From: an uncultured Alphaproteobacteria bacterium
GTDB taxonomy: Bacteria; Pseudomonadota; Alphaproteobacteria; CAAHEQ01; UBA3637
Direction: 5' to 3'
Assembly (NCBI GenBank): GCA_947305835.1
Contig: CAMZEQ010000001.1
Span: 1-30,569 of the forward strand
DNA length: 30,569 bases
Shown here: piece after piece, positions 15,438 to 21,943 of the stretch
How the letters are laid out: each line of letters opens with the position of its first letter
Numbering within the stretch: the first letter of the stretch is position 1
Notes under the pieces: generated by a model
What the model was told of the DNA's origin: nothing
Database searches by the model: none
What the model saw: only the letters and a program-made list of their open reading frames with translations
Program-made: the position numbers and the translations under genes

Positions 15438-15804
15438 CCCAGTGCCAGGTGATTTCATGACTTTGCAATAAAGGGTATAACTGTTGCCAATATTCCATAT
15501 TTAAAACGGGTTTTTTATCGGCTTTTTTCCATCCTTTTTGAATCCATCCGTTCAGCCAAAGGGTTGCTCCTTCCAGAACATATTTGCTGTCTGTGTAAAG
15601 ATCGACAATGCATTTTTCTTTTAATAAAGAAAGCCCCTGAATGACGGCCGTCAGTTCCATCTGATTATTTGTTGTTCGTTTTTGTCCGCCGGACAATTCT
15701 TTTTGTTTTTCTTTATAAATCAACAAACATGCCCAACCGCCCGGTCCGGGATTTCCCGAACAGGCACCGTCGGTATAAAGTTGAACATGTTTGGGATTAT
15801 TCAT
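15343..15804 (-). CDS. rnhA: Ribonuclease HI
   Basis: RNase HI cuts the RNA strand of RNA-DNA hybrids and removes primers and R-loops. I take ATG 15804 as the start (MNNPKHVQLYTDGACSGNPG), giving 153 residues, the usual size. The catalytic carboxylates are all present: Asp12 in YTDGACSGNPG, Glu50 in NQMELTAV, Asp72 in YTDSKYV and Asp136 in NERVDQLA, plus the loop His126 in KGHAGHPQNE. The start overlaps the end of ptsN by eight bases, so translation is probably coupled. The last 31 codons are antisense to the convergent membrane-protein gene, and no terminator is visible between them. Confidence 0.96.
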   Translation of the reverse strand: MNNPKHVQLYTDGACSGNPGPGGWACLLIYKEKQKELSGGQKRTTNNQMELTAVIQGLSLLKEKCIVDLYTDSKYVLEGATLWLNGWIQKGWKKADKKPVLNMEYWQQLYPLLQSHEITWHWVKGHAGHPQNERVDQLACIQRDNFANQSDIF

Positions 15805-16252
15805 CCTTATCATTATCCAAAATAATGCTGTACAATTCTTTGGGTAAATCACATTTACGCAACTTTTCTGTTGCTTTTTCATCGCGCAACAAACGTGACA
15901 AGGATGCCAAAGCTTTTAAATGATCCGCGCCGGCATTTTCCGGAACTAATAATAAGAAAAGTAAATCTACGGGCTTATTATCAACCGCTTCAAAATTGGT
16001 GGGTTCGCTTTTCATAAAAGCACAAAAAATGTTCTTTAATCCATCCAATCGAGTGTGCGGTAAAGCAACCCCGCGACCGATGCCGGTTGTTCCAAGACGT
16101 TCGCGTTCCACTAAAGCGTTTAAAATAACCATATTATCCACGCCTGTTTTTTCCGAGGCCAGATAAGACAATTTTTCCAATAATTGCTTCTTTGATGAGG
16201 CTGTTTTTTCAACCAGCACGCAATCAGATTTCAAAATTTCTTTTATTTTCAT
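15797..16252 (-). CDS. ptsN: PTS IIA-like nitrogen-regulatory protein PtsN (EIIA-Ntr)
   Basis: EIIA-Ntr is the terminal phosphoacceptor of the nitrogen-type phosphotransferase system and regulates other proteins rather than importing sugar. The 151-residue protein has the active-site motif TGIGRGVALPHTRLDGL with phosphorylatable His66, and the family pattern PVDLLFLLLVPENAGADHLKAL. It lies nine bases after hpf and overlaps rnhA, an arrangement matching the rpoN-hpf-ptsN clusters of proteobacteria; rpoN itself is not in this window. It is probably transcribed from the hpf promoter. Confidence 0.94.
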   Translation of the reverse strand: MKIKEILKSDCVLVEKTASSKKQLLEKLSYLASEKTGVDNMVILNALVERERLGTTGIGRGVALPHTRLDGLKNIFCAFMKSEPTNFEAVDNKPVDLLFLLLVPENAGADHLKALASLSRLLRDEKATEKLRKCDLPKELYSIILDNDKDE

Positions 16253-16261
16253 ATAAATGCC

Positions 16262-16816
16262 TTATTTCTTATTCTTGGGGTCTACCCAACCGATGTTTCC
16301 GTCCGCACGGCGATACACCATGCTGAGTTCACCATGTGCCACATTGCGGAACAGTAATGCCGGTAAACCGGCCAAATCCATGTGCATCACGGCATCGCTG
16401 ACCGTACAAGTGGGCATATCCGCTTGCATTTCTGCGATGATTACAGGGGCATCCCCGATGGGTTCTTCAGCATCTGCCGGTGCATTGATGACAGATACAG
16501 CCACTTGTTGTACCGGGACGGCCTGACGATTGGTCATTTTGTTTTTGTATTTTTTCAGCTGTGCCCCCATTTTACGAATCGCTTCATCCAAAGCACCGTA
16601 AGCATCATTGGCACTGGCGCTGGCAGAAATTGTTAAGCCGGATGCCGGGCGTGTTGTAATTTCTGTCAAAAAGGTTTTGCCTTCATGGGAAACACGTACG
16701 GTTGCATCTGTGGCATTGGTAAAATATTTTTGAACCACTTCGGAAATTGCCTTATCAGCATATTCGCGCCAGCTGGCCCCTAAATCAATTTGATGACCGG
16801 TTAAAGTAATTTGCAT
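16262..16816 (-). CDS. hpf: Ribosome hibernation promoting factor, long form
   Basis: HPF binds the 30S decoding region and inactivates ribosomes as dimers in slow growth. I place the start at ATG 16816 (MQITLTGHQIDLG), with GAGAGGA just upstream; the frame extends further only through a poorly placed start. The 184 residues comprise the N-terminal HPF/RaiA domain (DATVRVSHEGKTFLTEITT, then DAYGALDEAIRKMGAQLKKYK) and a C-terminal domain typical of long HPF (ELSMVYRRADGNIGWVDPK), which mediates 100S dimerisation. ptsN follows immediately. Confidence 0.95.
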   Translation of the reverse strand: MQITLTGHQIDLGASWREYADKAISEVVQKYFTNATDATVRVSHEGKTFLTEITTRPASGLTISASASANDAYGALDEAIRKMGAQLKKYKNKMTNRQAVPVQQVAVSVINAPADAEEPIGDAPVIIAEMQADMPTCTVSDAVMHMDLAGLPALLFRNVAHGELSMVYRRADGNIGWVDPKNKK

Positions 16817-16839
16817 TTTGTCCTCTCTTTCATTATAAT
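16811..16839 (+). promoter_or_regulatory. hemW promoter
   Basis: TTGCAT (16811-16816) and TATAAT (16834-16839) are separated by 17 bases. The -35 overlaps the hpf start codon on the other strand. Transcription would start near 16846, about 30 bases before hemW. Confidence 0.65.
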
Positions 16840-16845
16840 ATTCAC

Positions 16846-16874
16846 ACAATAGCTCTTTTTTTCGGAATTGTCAA
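16846..16874 (-). promoter_or_regulatory. hpf-ptsN-rnhA promoter
   Basis: On the minus strand a perfect TTGACA (16874-16869) is followed after 17 bases by TATTGT (16851-16846). The -35 lies against the hemW start codon. Transcription would begin near 16839, inside the -10 of the opposing hemW promoter. Confidence 0.6.
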
Positions 16875-16875
16875 G

Positions 16876-17928
16876 ATGTCAGATTTTGGACTTTATATTC
16901 ATTGGCCGTATTGTTTGTCTAAATGCCCTTATTGCGATTTTGCAAGCGTCAAAATACATGGAAACACAGACTTGTTAAAGGCTGGGTATAGACGGGATAT
17001 TAAAAATGCCCCCGGCGGACACTTAGTGAGTATTTATTTTGGTGGTGGAACGCCCAGTTTGATGTCTGCCGATTTTATGGATTTTTTAATGAATCAAATT
17101 TATCAAAAATGGACAGTTGCACCGGATGCGGAAATGACATTAGAAGCCAATCCGGACGCGATTGATTTAGAAAAAATGAAAGCCTTTAAAAGTATGGGGA
17201 TTAATCGTTTGTCTGTGGGTGTACAATCTTTAAAAGATAAAAATTTAAAATTTCTGGGTCGTCGTCACAGCGTTCAAACAGCATTGAATTGTGTTCGTCA
17301 GGCACAGGAAGTATTTCCCCGGGTCAATATTGATTTAATGTATGCATTACCCCATCAAAGTTTGAAAGATTGGTCACAAGAGTTAAATTTAGCTCTGTCT
17401 TTGAAATTGACTCATTATTCTTTATACCAATTAACCATTGAGGAAGGAACCGTTTTTTACCACAATCATCAAAAAACGTGTTCAGATCTTCAAGCGTGTC
17501 GTTTGTACGCTTTAACCGATGATATCATGAATCAGGCACACATTCCCGGATATGAGGTTTCCAATTATGCATGTAAAGGTTTTGAAAGTCGGCATAATAT
17601 GCTTTATTGGACCGGTAAAGATTATATCGGTATCGGACCGGCTGCATGCGGTCGTGTGCAAGGTTACGCCACCCAAAATGCACGTTCCGTCGGGGGGTGG
17701 TTAAAAAATGAAGGCGAAAAAGAAAAACTTTCCGTCGATCAAATTCGGATGGAACGTTTGCTGATGGGGCTCAGATTGCGTCAACAATTTTATCCTGACC
17801 GGGGAATTGATTCTCGTGCTGTTGAACAGGCGAAACAGAAGGGGTGGATAATTCAGACCCGTCAAGGGATTCGACCGACGATTCAGGGGATATTAATGTT
17901 AAATCGTCTGATTGAAATGTTGGCATAG
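16876..17928 (+). CDS. hemW: HemW, radical SAM haem chaperone (coproporphyrinogen oxidase-like)
   Basis: HemW binds haem and a 4Fe-4S cluster and is thought to deliver haem to respiratory enzymes; it was formerly annotated as an oxygen-independent coproporphyrinogen oxidase. The 350-residue protein begins MSDFGLYIHWPYC and carries the radical SAM motif with Cys13, Cys17 and Cys20. Next come the glycine motif YFGGGTPSLM, TLEANPD, RLSVGVQSL and the YEVSNYA motif, ending in a wHTH-like C-terminal domain. No convincing ribosome site precedes the start. The last 158 bases are antisense to the coding 3' end of the convergent lipoprotein gene. Confidence 0.95.
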   Translation: MSDFGLYIHWPYCLSKCPYCDFASVKIHGNTDLLKAGYRRDIKNAPGGHLVSIYFGGGTPSLMSADFMDFLMNQIYQKWTVAPDAEMTLEANPDAIDLEKMKAFKSMGINRLSVGVQSLKDKNLKFLGRRHSVQTALNCVRQAQEVFPRVNIDLMYALPHQSLKDWSQELNLALSLKLTHYSLYQLTIEEGTVFYHNHQKTCSDLQACRLYALTDDIMNQAHIPGYEVSNYACKGFESRHNMLYWTGKDYIGIGPAACGRVQGYATQNARSVGGWLKNEGEKEKLSVDQIRMERLLMGLRLRQQFYPDRGIDSRAVEQAKQKGWIIQTRQGIRPTIQGILMLNRLIEMLA

Positions 17929-19129
17929 TCAACCAATCGTTTTGCTTTTCGGGAACATCAAAATTTTCAGGAGCCGGTTGAATTTCAATCACGCTTTTCC
18001 CTTTCTTTTGAACCAAGCGCATGGCGCGGTTATTGGTGCCGTCGGAATTTAAACGTACCAAACCATTGACACCGGTAAATTCATCCATATTTTGCAGATC
18101 AATCAGATGTACCGATCCGTTTTCAGCCTGTTGAGCCACCCAATCCACAGAATCATAGGCTAATTCCGCCAAACGGGACGGTTTTTGTCCGAAAAATTGC
18201 ATATATTGTCGCGTGAAATAAGTGGAAGAAGTCGTGGACAAATCCGTAAATAATACATTGTTTAACATGGAATCTTTTAAAGATTTAACGCTGGCTAAAG
18301 TATAGATGGGAAATGCTTTCGGTGTGACATCATAAAAGGCCAAAATTGCCATTAATTGACTCAGGCGTATTCCTTCTTCAAATACAAATAAACTGTCAAA
18401 TTCAACCCGTTCCTGAATGGGGGTGGCCAAAATTTCTTCTTCTTCAGGTGTTAAATCTTTCTTTTTAATATCAATCATGGGCGGTAAGATTTTTAAAACA
18501 GAGGGGGTCATGTTTTCTTCTTTTTCGTTGTACAGCGCATATTTTGTCAGGCTCATACCCGGGCATTGCTTGATGGCTTCATCCATGGCATTCATAACAA
18601 TTTGTCCCACTTTATTTTCGGGGCCGATGGCGGCCAAACGATATTGTTCGTTTTCACAAGCATAGCGAACCATTTGCCGGATTTGATCAGCAATTAAAAC
18701 AGCGAAGGATGCGCGTCTGTTATTTAATAAAGTACTGTCGGATGTATAACTTAAAACGCCTGTTCCCAGTGTGGGTAAGGCGGCCAATTCAGATGAAAAA
18801 ACAGGCCCCAAAATCATATCCGAATTTTGGGCTTCAGCCCAACGGTAGGCCTCTTTGGCTCCTTCAGGTGTTCCTTTTGTGTCAAAAAATAAAAGTTTTA
18901 CGGGGCTTGTTTTATTTTTTTGCAATGCGATTAAGGCGGCATTTTGCATATTTTTGCCGATTTCTTCTTGTTTGCCGGTCAACGGTAAAAGCATGGATAC
19001 CGTCGAAACGGATATTTCCTGTTCCGATGGAGGCGTGATGATATTTTTTTCCTGAAAGAAAGATGAAATTTTGGGTGCGCTTGTACAAGCCGAACAAATC
19101 AGCGCCAATAAAATCCATAATCTTTTCAT
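17771..19129 (-). CDS. LpoA-like lipoprotein (penicillin-binding protein activator, type I periplasmic-binding fold)
   Basis: LpoA-type proteins are outer-membrane lipoproteins that activate penicillin-binding proteins in peptidoglycan synthesis. The 452-residue protein has a lipoprotein signal (MKRLWILLALICSAC, acylated at Cys15). It then has a periplasmic-binding-protein-like domain: VSMLLPLTGKQEEIGKNMQN near residue 45, MILGPVFSSELAAL near 105 and LAELAYDSVDWVAQQ near 315. The divergent rsmI-yraN-BON neighbours reproduce the lpoA-rsmI-yraN-dolP locus of enterobacteria, which supports the name. The last ~52 residues are Ser/Thr/Asp/Gln-rich, look disordered, and are encoded antisense to the hemW end. 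AAGGAG precedes the ATG. Confidence 0.8.
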   Translation of the reverse strand: MKRLWILLALICSACTSAPKISSFFQEKNIITPPSEQEISVSTVSMLLPLTGKQEEIGKNMQNAALIALQKNKTSPVKLLFFDTKGTPEGAKEAYRWAEAQNSDMILGPVFSSELAALPTLGTGVLSYTSDSTLLNNRRASFAVLIADQIRQMVRYACENEQYRLAAIGPENKVGQIVMNAMDEAIKQCPGMSLTKYALYNEKEENMTPSVLKILPPMIDIKKKDLTPEEEEILATPIQERVEFDSLFVFEEGIRLSQLMAILAFYDVTPKAFPIYTLASVKSLKDSMLNNVLFTDLSTTSSTYFTRQYMQFFGQKPSRLAELAYDSVDWVAQQAENGSVHLIDLQNMDEFTGVNGLVRLNSDGTNNRAMRLVQKKGKSVIEIQPAPENFDVPEKQNDWLTMPTFQSDDLTLISPESSVESLDGSELSTPSVSPVQQHENQFPGQDKIVDAI

Positions 19130-19158
19130 GAAAACTCCTTTTGTTTTGTCAAAAGTTA

Positions 19159-19167
19159 TGCTATACT
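19159..19167 (+). promoter_or_regulatory. Extended -10 promoter for rsmI
   Basis: TGCTATACT (19159-19167) is an extended -10 element with no good -35 at the right distance. It lies 43 bases before the rsmI start in the short gap shared with the divergent lipoprotein gene. Confidence 0.5.
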
Positions 19168-19209
19168 AAATCTCAGTTTTTTTCAAGTTCTTTTTCAAAA
19201 GGAGACAGG

Positions 19210-20025
19210 ATGCTTTATTTGGTGGCTACACCGATTGGAAATTTGGGGGATTTTTCTTTGCGGGCGCGTGAGGTATTGGAGCGGGTTGATATGATCGCTT
19301 GCGAAGATACACGTACCAGTCGTCAATTATTTTCATTGCTGGGATTACACGTTAAAAAGATGATTGCCTATCACGATTTTAATGAAGAAAAAGCGGTACC
19401 TACATTGATTAAAAAATTGCAATCCGGGACAGATATTGCTTTGGTGTCGGATGCAGGTATGCCGCTGATTTCTGATCCGGGATATAAGTTGGTGCATGCA
19501 TGTCGGCAGAACGGTATCGAAGTGACCAGTGTGCCGGGGGCAAATGCTGTTTTAACGGCTCTGCAATTGTCAGGTTTACCCACAAATGCTTTTTATTTCG
19601 GTGGTTTTTTACCACCCAAAAAAGCCCAACGGGAAAAGTCTTTACAAACTGTTGCGCATTTGCCGGCTACTTTGATTTTTTATGAAACGGCGAACCGATT
19701 GCGGGATGTTTTGGAAAGTTTGTATCATATATTGGGTGATCGTTCTGTGGCTGTAGTGCGTGAAATTACTAAAAAATTTGAACAGACTCAGGTCGGTACT
19801 GTTTCGGAATTGTTAACCTTATATGGCCAGAACGGGACGCCAAAAGGTGAAATTGTTTTGGTCATTCACGGGGATGTTGATAAACAAACAAAAACAGCAA
19901 AGGTATCGATTGCCGATTTGCGTTCGTTTTTGTCTGTTAAAGATACCGCTCAGGTTCTTTCTGTTATTCATGGAATCAGTAAAAAGGAAGCCTATGCGCA
20001 AGTTTTGGCAAATGACAAATTATAA
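19210..20025 (+). CDS. rsmI: 16S rRNA (cytidine1402-2'-O)-methyltransferase
   Basis: RsmI methylates the 2'-O of C1402 in the 16S rRNA decoding centre using SAM. I place the start at ATG 19210 (MLYLVATPIGNLGDFSLRA), after GGAGACAGG. The 271-residue protein shows the tetrapyrrole-methylase-fold motifs ATPIGNLGD, CEDTRTSRQL, VSDAGMPLISDPGYKLV, PGANAVLTALQLSGLP and FGGFLPPKK. The frame overlaps the next gene by 32 bases. A TTG-initiated extension up to 19141 is open but has no ribosome site and runs through the promoter. Confidence 0.96.
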   Translation: MLYLVATPIGNLGDFSLRAREVLERVDMIACEDTRTSRQLFSLLGLHVKKMIAYHDFNEEKAVPTLIKKLQSGTDIALVSDAGMPLISDPGYKLVHACRQNGIEVTSVPGANAVLTALQLSGLPTNAFYFGGFLPPKKAQREKSLQTVAHLPATLIFYETANRLRDVLESLYHILGDRSVAVVREITKKFEQTQVGTVSELLTLYGQNGTPKGEIVLVIHGDVDKQTKTAKVSIADLRSFLSVKDTAQVLSVIHGISKKEAYAQVLANDKL

Positions 20026-20950
20026 AGCCGGACATTTGGCTGAAAAGTATGCTTTGTTTTGGTTGCGGCTAAAAGGGTATCATTTGGTGGCGCGAAATTT
20101 TGTGGTGGGACGCGGCACGGGGGCCGGCGAAGTGGATTTAATTGTGCGACGGGGTAAAACGTTAGTTTTTGTTGAAGTAAAAAAAAGGCCGGATGAGGTG
20201 ACGGCTTTGAATGCGATTCGTCCCAAAAATCAAAAACGTATTGAACGAACCAGCCGCATTTTTTTATCACGTTTTTCCAAATATCAAAATTATCAGGTGC
20301 GCTATGATATTATGATGATGACATCTTGGATTCCCAAACACTTACCCGATGCTTGGCGTCCGTTAAGTTTGATTTTTGGGTTGTTTTTTTTGGTCGGATG
20401 TCAAATGTGGGGTACAATGATCGGCAGCGTGCATTCATTGGTCGGTGTGATATCGGATGATCGGCCTTTAAGCGAAGATGCCTCGGATATTGCCCTTTAT
20501 ACGCGTGTTCGTGAAAGATTGGCCCAACGAGATATCAAGTCTGTTTTGGATGTTCAATTGACGGTTTTTCAAGGTGCTGTTTTATTAACCGGAGCCTTAC
20601 CGAACTATGATGAAATAGCCGAAACAGTGGAAAAAGTTTGGCAAACCAGGGGGGTTCAATATGTCTATAACTATATTCGAATGGGGCAGGCTTTGGATCC
20701 GGTTCAAAGCAGTGAAGAAATTGCGTTGTCCAGCTCCATCCGTACCAAATTGGCCCTGACCGAAGGGATTAAATCAGCTAATTATAAGCTGGTTTTGGAA
20801 AACGGTACCGTGTATGTGATGGGACTTAAAAAAGATATGGATGAATGGCAAAAGGCACGCGCTGTCATTGCAAATACCTATGGGGTGGATAAAATTATTT
20901 GTTTGATGCGTGATCAGGAAAAAGATACACATAATATAAATGAAAATTAA
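19994..20950 (+). CDS. yraN: YraN (UPF0102) domain continuous with a two-BON-domain lipoprotein: fused or in-frame overlapping genes
   Basis: One open frame of 318 residues carries two proteins that are normally separate. Residues 1-123 are a complete YraN/UPF0102 domain of the restriction-endonuclease-like fold (GEVDLIVRRGKTLVFVEVKKR, with Glu46, Asp48, Glu61 and Lys63), ending in the family-typical PKHLPDAWRP. Directly after it comes a lipoprotein-type hydrophobic stretch with lipobox LVGC (Cys136). Two BON domains follow (about residues 170-228 and 235-305), as in DolP/YraP, an outer-membrane integrity lipoprotein. ATG 19994 has AGGA five bases upstream and overlaps rsmI by 32 bases. A single protein with both parts would place a cytoplasmic domain before an export signal. 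Internal initiation, or a missing stop, is therefore likely (see the next entry). Confidence 0.8.
   Translation: MRKFWQMTNYKAGHLAEKYALFWLRLKGYHLVARNFVVGRGTGAGEVDLIVRRGKTLVFVEVKKRPDEVTALNAIRPKNQKRIERTSRIFLSRFSKYQNYQVRYDIMMMTSWIPKHLPDAWRPLSLIFGLFFLVGCQMWGTMIGSVHSLVGVISDDRPLSEDASDIALYTRVRERLAQRDIKSVLDVQLTVFQGAVLLTGALPNYDEIAETVEKVWQTRGVQYVYNYIRMGQALDPVQSSEEIALSSSIRTKLALTEGIKSANYKLVLENGTVYVMGLKKDMDEWQKARAVIANTYGVDKIICLMRDQEKDTHNINEN
20312..20950 (+). CDS. Candidate internal start of the BON-domain lipoprotein (DolP-like)
   Basis: Three in-frame ATG codons (20312, 20315, 20318) could start the BON lipoprotein separately. The resulting N-terminus would be MMMTSWIPKHLPDAWRP followed by the hydrophobic LSLIFGLFFLVG and Cys (codon 20399-20401). 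An AGGTG at 20295-20299 is a weak, rather distant ribosome site. An in-frame TTG near 20375 would give a shorter signal without positive charge. In the +1 frame a TAA lies at the end of the YraN domain (in CCGTTAAG), so loss of a single base would restore a normal yraN stop. BON domains bind phospholipid, and DolP acts at the outer membrane. Start choice is uncertain. Confidence 0.45.
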   Translation: MMMTSWIPKHLPDAWRPLSLIFGLFFLVGCQMWGTMIGSVHSLVGVISDDRPLSEDASDIALYTRVRERLAQRDIKSVLDVQLTVFQGAVLLTGALPNYDEIAETVEKVWQTRGVQYVYNYIRMGQALDPVQSSEEIALSSSIRTKLALTEGIKSANYKLVLENGTVYVMGLKKDMDEWQKARAVIANTYGVDKIICLMRDQEKDTHNINEN

Positions 20951-21025
20951 CACAATTGGCTTACGTTGTATTTAACCATCCTTTTTTTTTAACCGATTTT
21001 GGGATATTTGTTGCATGATATGATA

Positions 21026-21060
21026 GATTATCCCCCCCCTGTTTTCTAGGGGGGGGAATC
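21026..21060. terminator. GC-rich hairpin between convergent genes
   Basis: Eight Cs (21032-21039) face eight Gs (21049-21056) over a nine-base loop. The stem extends through GAT/ATC with a two-base bulge. There is no T run on either side, so it is not a classic intrinsic terminator, but it lies in the 115-base gap between two convergent genes where a barrier is expected. The rest of that gap shows only a T-rich run near 20980. Confidence 0.5.
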
Positions 21061-21065
21061 TGATA

Positions 21066-21347
21066 TCAGGTCGCTTGTTTTAAAACGGTTTCCGGATTAA
21101 AATTTGCGTTGGGCGTAATGGCGTGTTTTTCATATTGATTCAGTAAAAAGCGAAAATATGTCAATACAAATAATCGAGTTGCCGCCGATAAACCGGAAGG
21201 TCCTTTCGTTGTATCTATCTTGGAACATAACTGATGAATTGTTAATCCTTCCCGTTGACAAATGTCCGATAAAGATATCCATGTTTCTCGATCTAAACGC
21301 ATACTGGTGCGTCGCCCGTTGACAATTACATTTTTACATACTAACAT
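21066..21347 (-). CDS. Ribbon-helix-helix DNA-binding protein (RHH_4 type)
   Basis: This is a small predicted transcription regulator. The start at ATG 21347 is decided by a perfect AAGGAGG (21359-21353), giving 93 residues. The N-terminal half fits the RHH_4 family: NVIVNGRRTSMRLDRETW (beta strand with Arg/Thr/Ser), ISLSDICQREGLTIHQLCSK (helices) and GLSAATRLFVLTYFR. The family is common in alphaproteobacteria and mostly uncharacterised. The C-terminal ~25 residues are variable. The gene is single, with no toxin partner, and its promoter lies in an inverted repeat that may be its own operator. Confidence 0.85.
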   Translation of the reverse strand: MLVCKNVIVNGRRTSMRLDRETWISLSDICQREGLTIHQLCSKIDTTKGPSGLSAATRLFVLTYFRFLLNQYEKHAITPNANFNPETVLKQAT

Positions 21348-21368
21348 TTTGACCTCCTTGTATGTGAT

Positions 21369-21436
21369 ACTTATAGGTAGTTTTTTGAGAAAATGCAACC
21401 ATAAATTAAAAAAATATTTTAAAAACGCCTATAAGT
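21369..21436. repeat. 9-bp inverted repeat, candidate operator of the RHH protein
   Basis: ACTTATAGG (21369-21377) and its exact reverse complement CCTATAAGT (21428-21436) are separated by 50 bases, roughly five helical turns. The left copy overlaps the -10 of the leftward RHH promoter. The right copy lies between the leftward and rightward promoters. Autorepression, perhaps by looping or cooperative binding, is inferred. Confidence 0.5.
21370..21398 (-). promoter_or_regulatory. Promoter of the RHH gene
   Basis: On the minus strand TTGCAT (21398-21393) and TATAAG (21375-21370) are separated by 17 bases. Transcription would start near 21363, just upstream of the AAGGAGG. Confidence 0.65.
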
Positions 21437-21451
21437 TGTATTTTTTTAAGA

Positions 21452-21480
21452 TTGCCATTCTATGAAATTTATGCTAGAAT
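21452..21480 (+). promoter_or_regulatory. Promoter of the cytidylyltransferase-like gene
   Basis: TTGCCA (21452-21457) and TAGAAT (21475-21480) are separated by 17 bases. The -10 is preceded by TG one base away, giving an extended -10. Confidence 0.65.
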
Positions 21481-21525
21481 CATTCGGAAAGATTAGTTCT
21501 AACGGGGTATTTCGGAAGGAAGAAT

Positions 21526-21942
21526 ATGACGAAAGTTTTTGTATCGGGATGTTTTGATGTGTTGCATTCGGGGCATGTACGTTTTTTTGAAGAAGCTGCC
21601 CAATATGGCGATTTATATGTGTCGATCGGTTCGGATCAGACTGTTATGGAACTTAAAAACAGGCCGACTCTTTATAATCAAGATGAACGGCTTTATTTGG
21701 TTTCTGCGCTTAAATTTGTGCATCAGGCTTTTATTGCTTCCGGATCGGGTAAGTTGGATTTTAAAGAGGAGATCAAAAAAATCCAACCGGATATCTTTTT
21801 CGTAAATTCGGATGGGGATTCATCCGAAAAAAGGACCTTTGTTGAATCTTTGGGGATTCGATATGTTGTGGCCGAACGTCAGCCAAAAGAAAAATTACCG
21901 CCTCGTTCGACAACTGCTATTCGCCAGATTTTAAAAAAGTAA
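21526..21942 (+). CDS. Cytidylyltransferase-like nucleotidyltransferase (HxGH family)
   Basis: This family transfers a nucleotide to a phosphorylated small molecule, as in TagD (glycerol-3-phosphate) or the RfaE/HldE nucleotidyltransferase domain. The 138-residue protein starts TKVFVSGCFDVLHSGHVRFF, with the catalytic HSGH at residues 14-17. It has NRPTLYNQDERLYLVSALKFV in the middle and RSTTAIRQ near the C-terminus (the usual RTSS/RSTS motif). The start has GGAAGGAAG upstream. It stands alone with its own promoter, so the acceptor cannot be deduced. A cell-surface sugar or lipid precursor role is only a guess. It converges on the M48 protease gene, with one base between their ends. Confidence 0.85.
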   Translation: MTKVFVSGCFDVLHSGHVRFFEEAAQYGDLYVSIGSDQTVMELKNRPTLYNQDERLYLVSALKFVHQAFIASGSGKLDFKEEIKKIQPDIFFVNSDGDSSEKRTFVESLGIRYVVAERQPKEKLPPRSTTAIRQILKK

Positions 21943-21943
21943 A

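Noticed and set aside
21066..21347. Toxin-antitoxin module suggested by the small RHH gene
   Set aside because: There is no small toxin-like gene next to it in the same direction, and the RHH_4 type is not a typical antitoxin.
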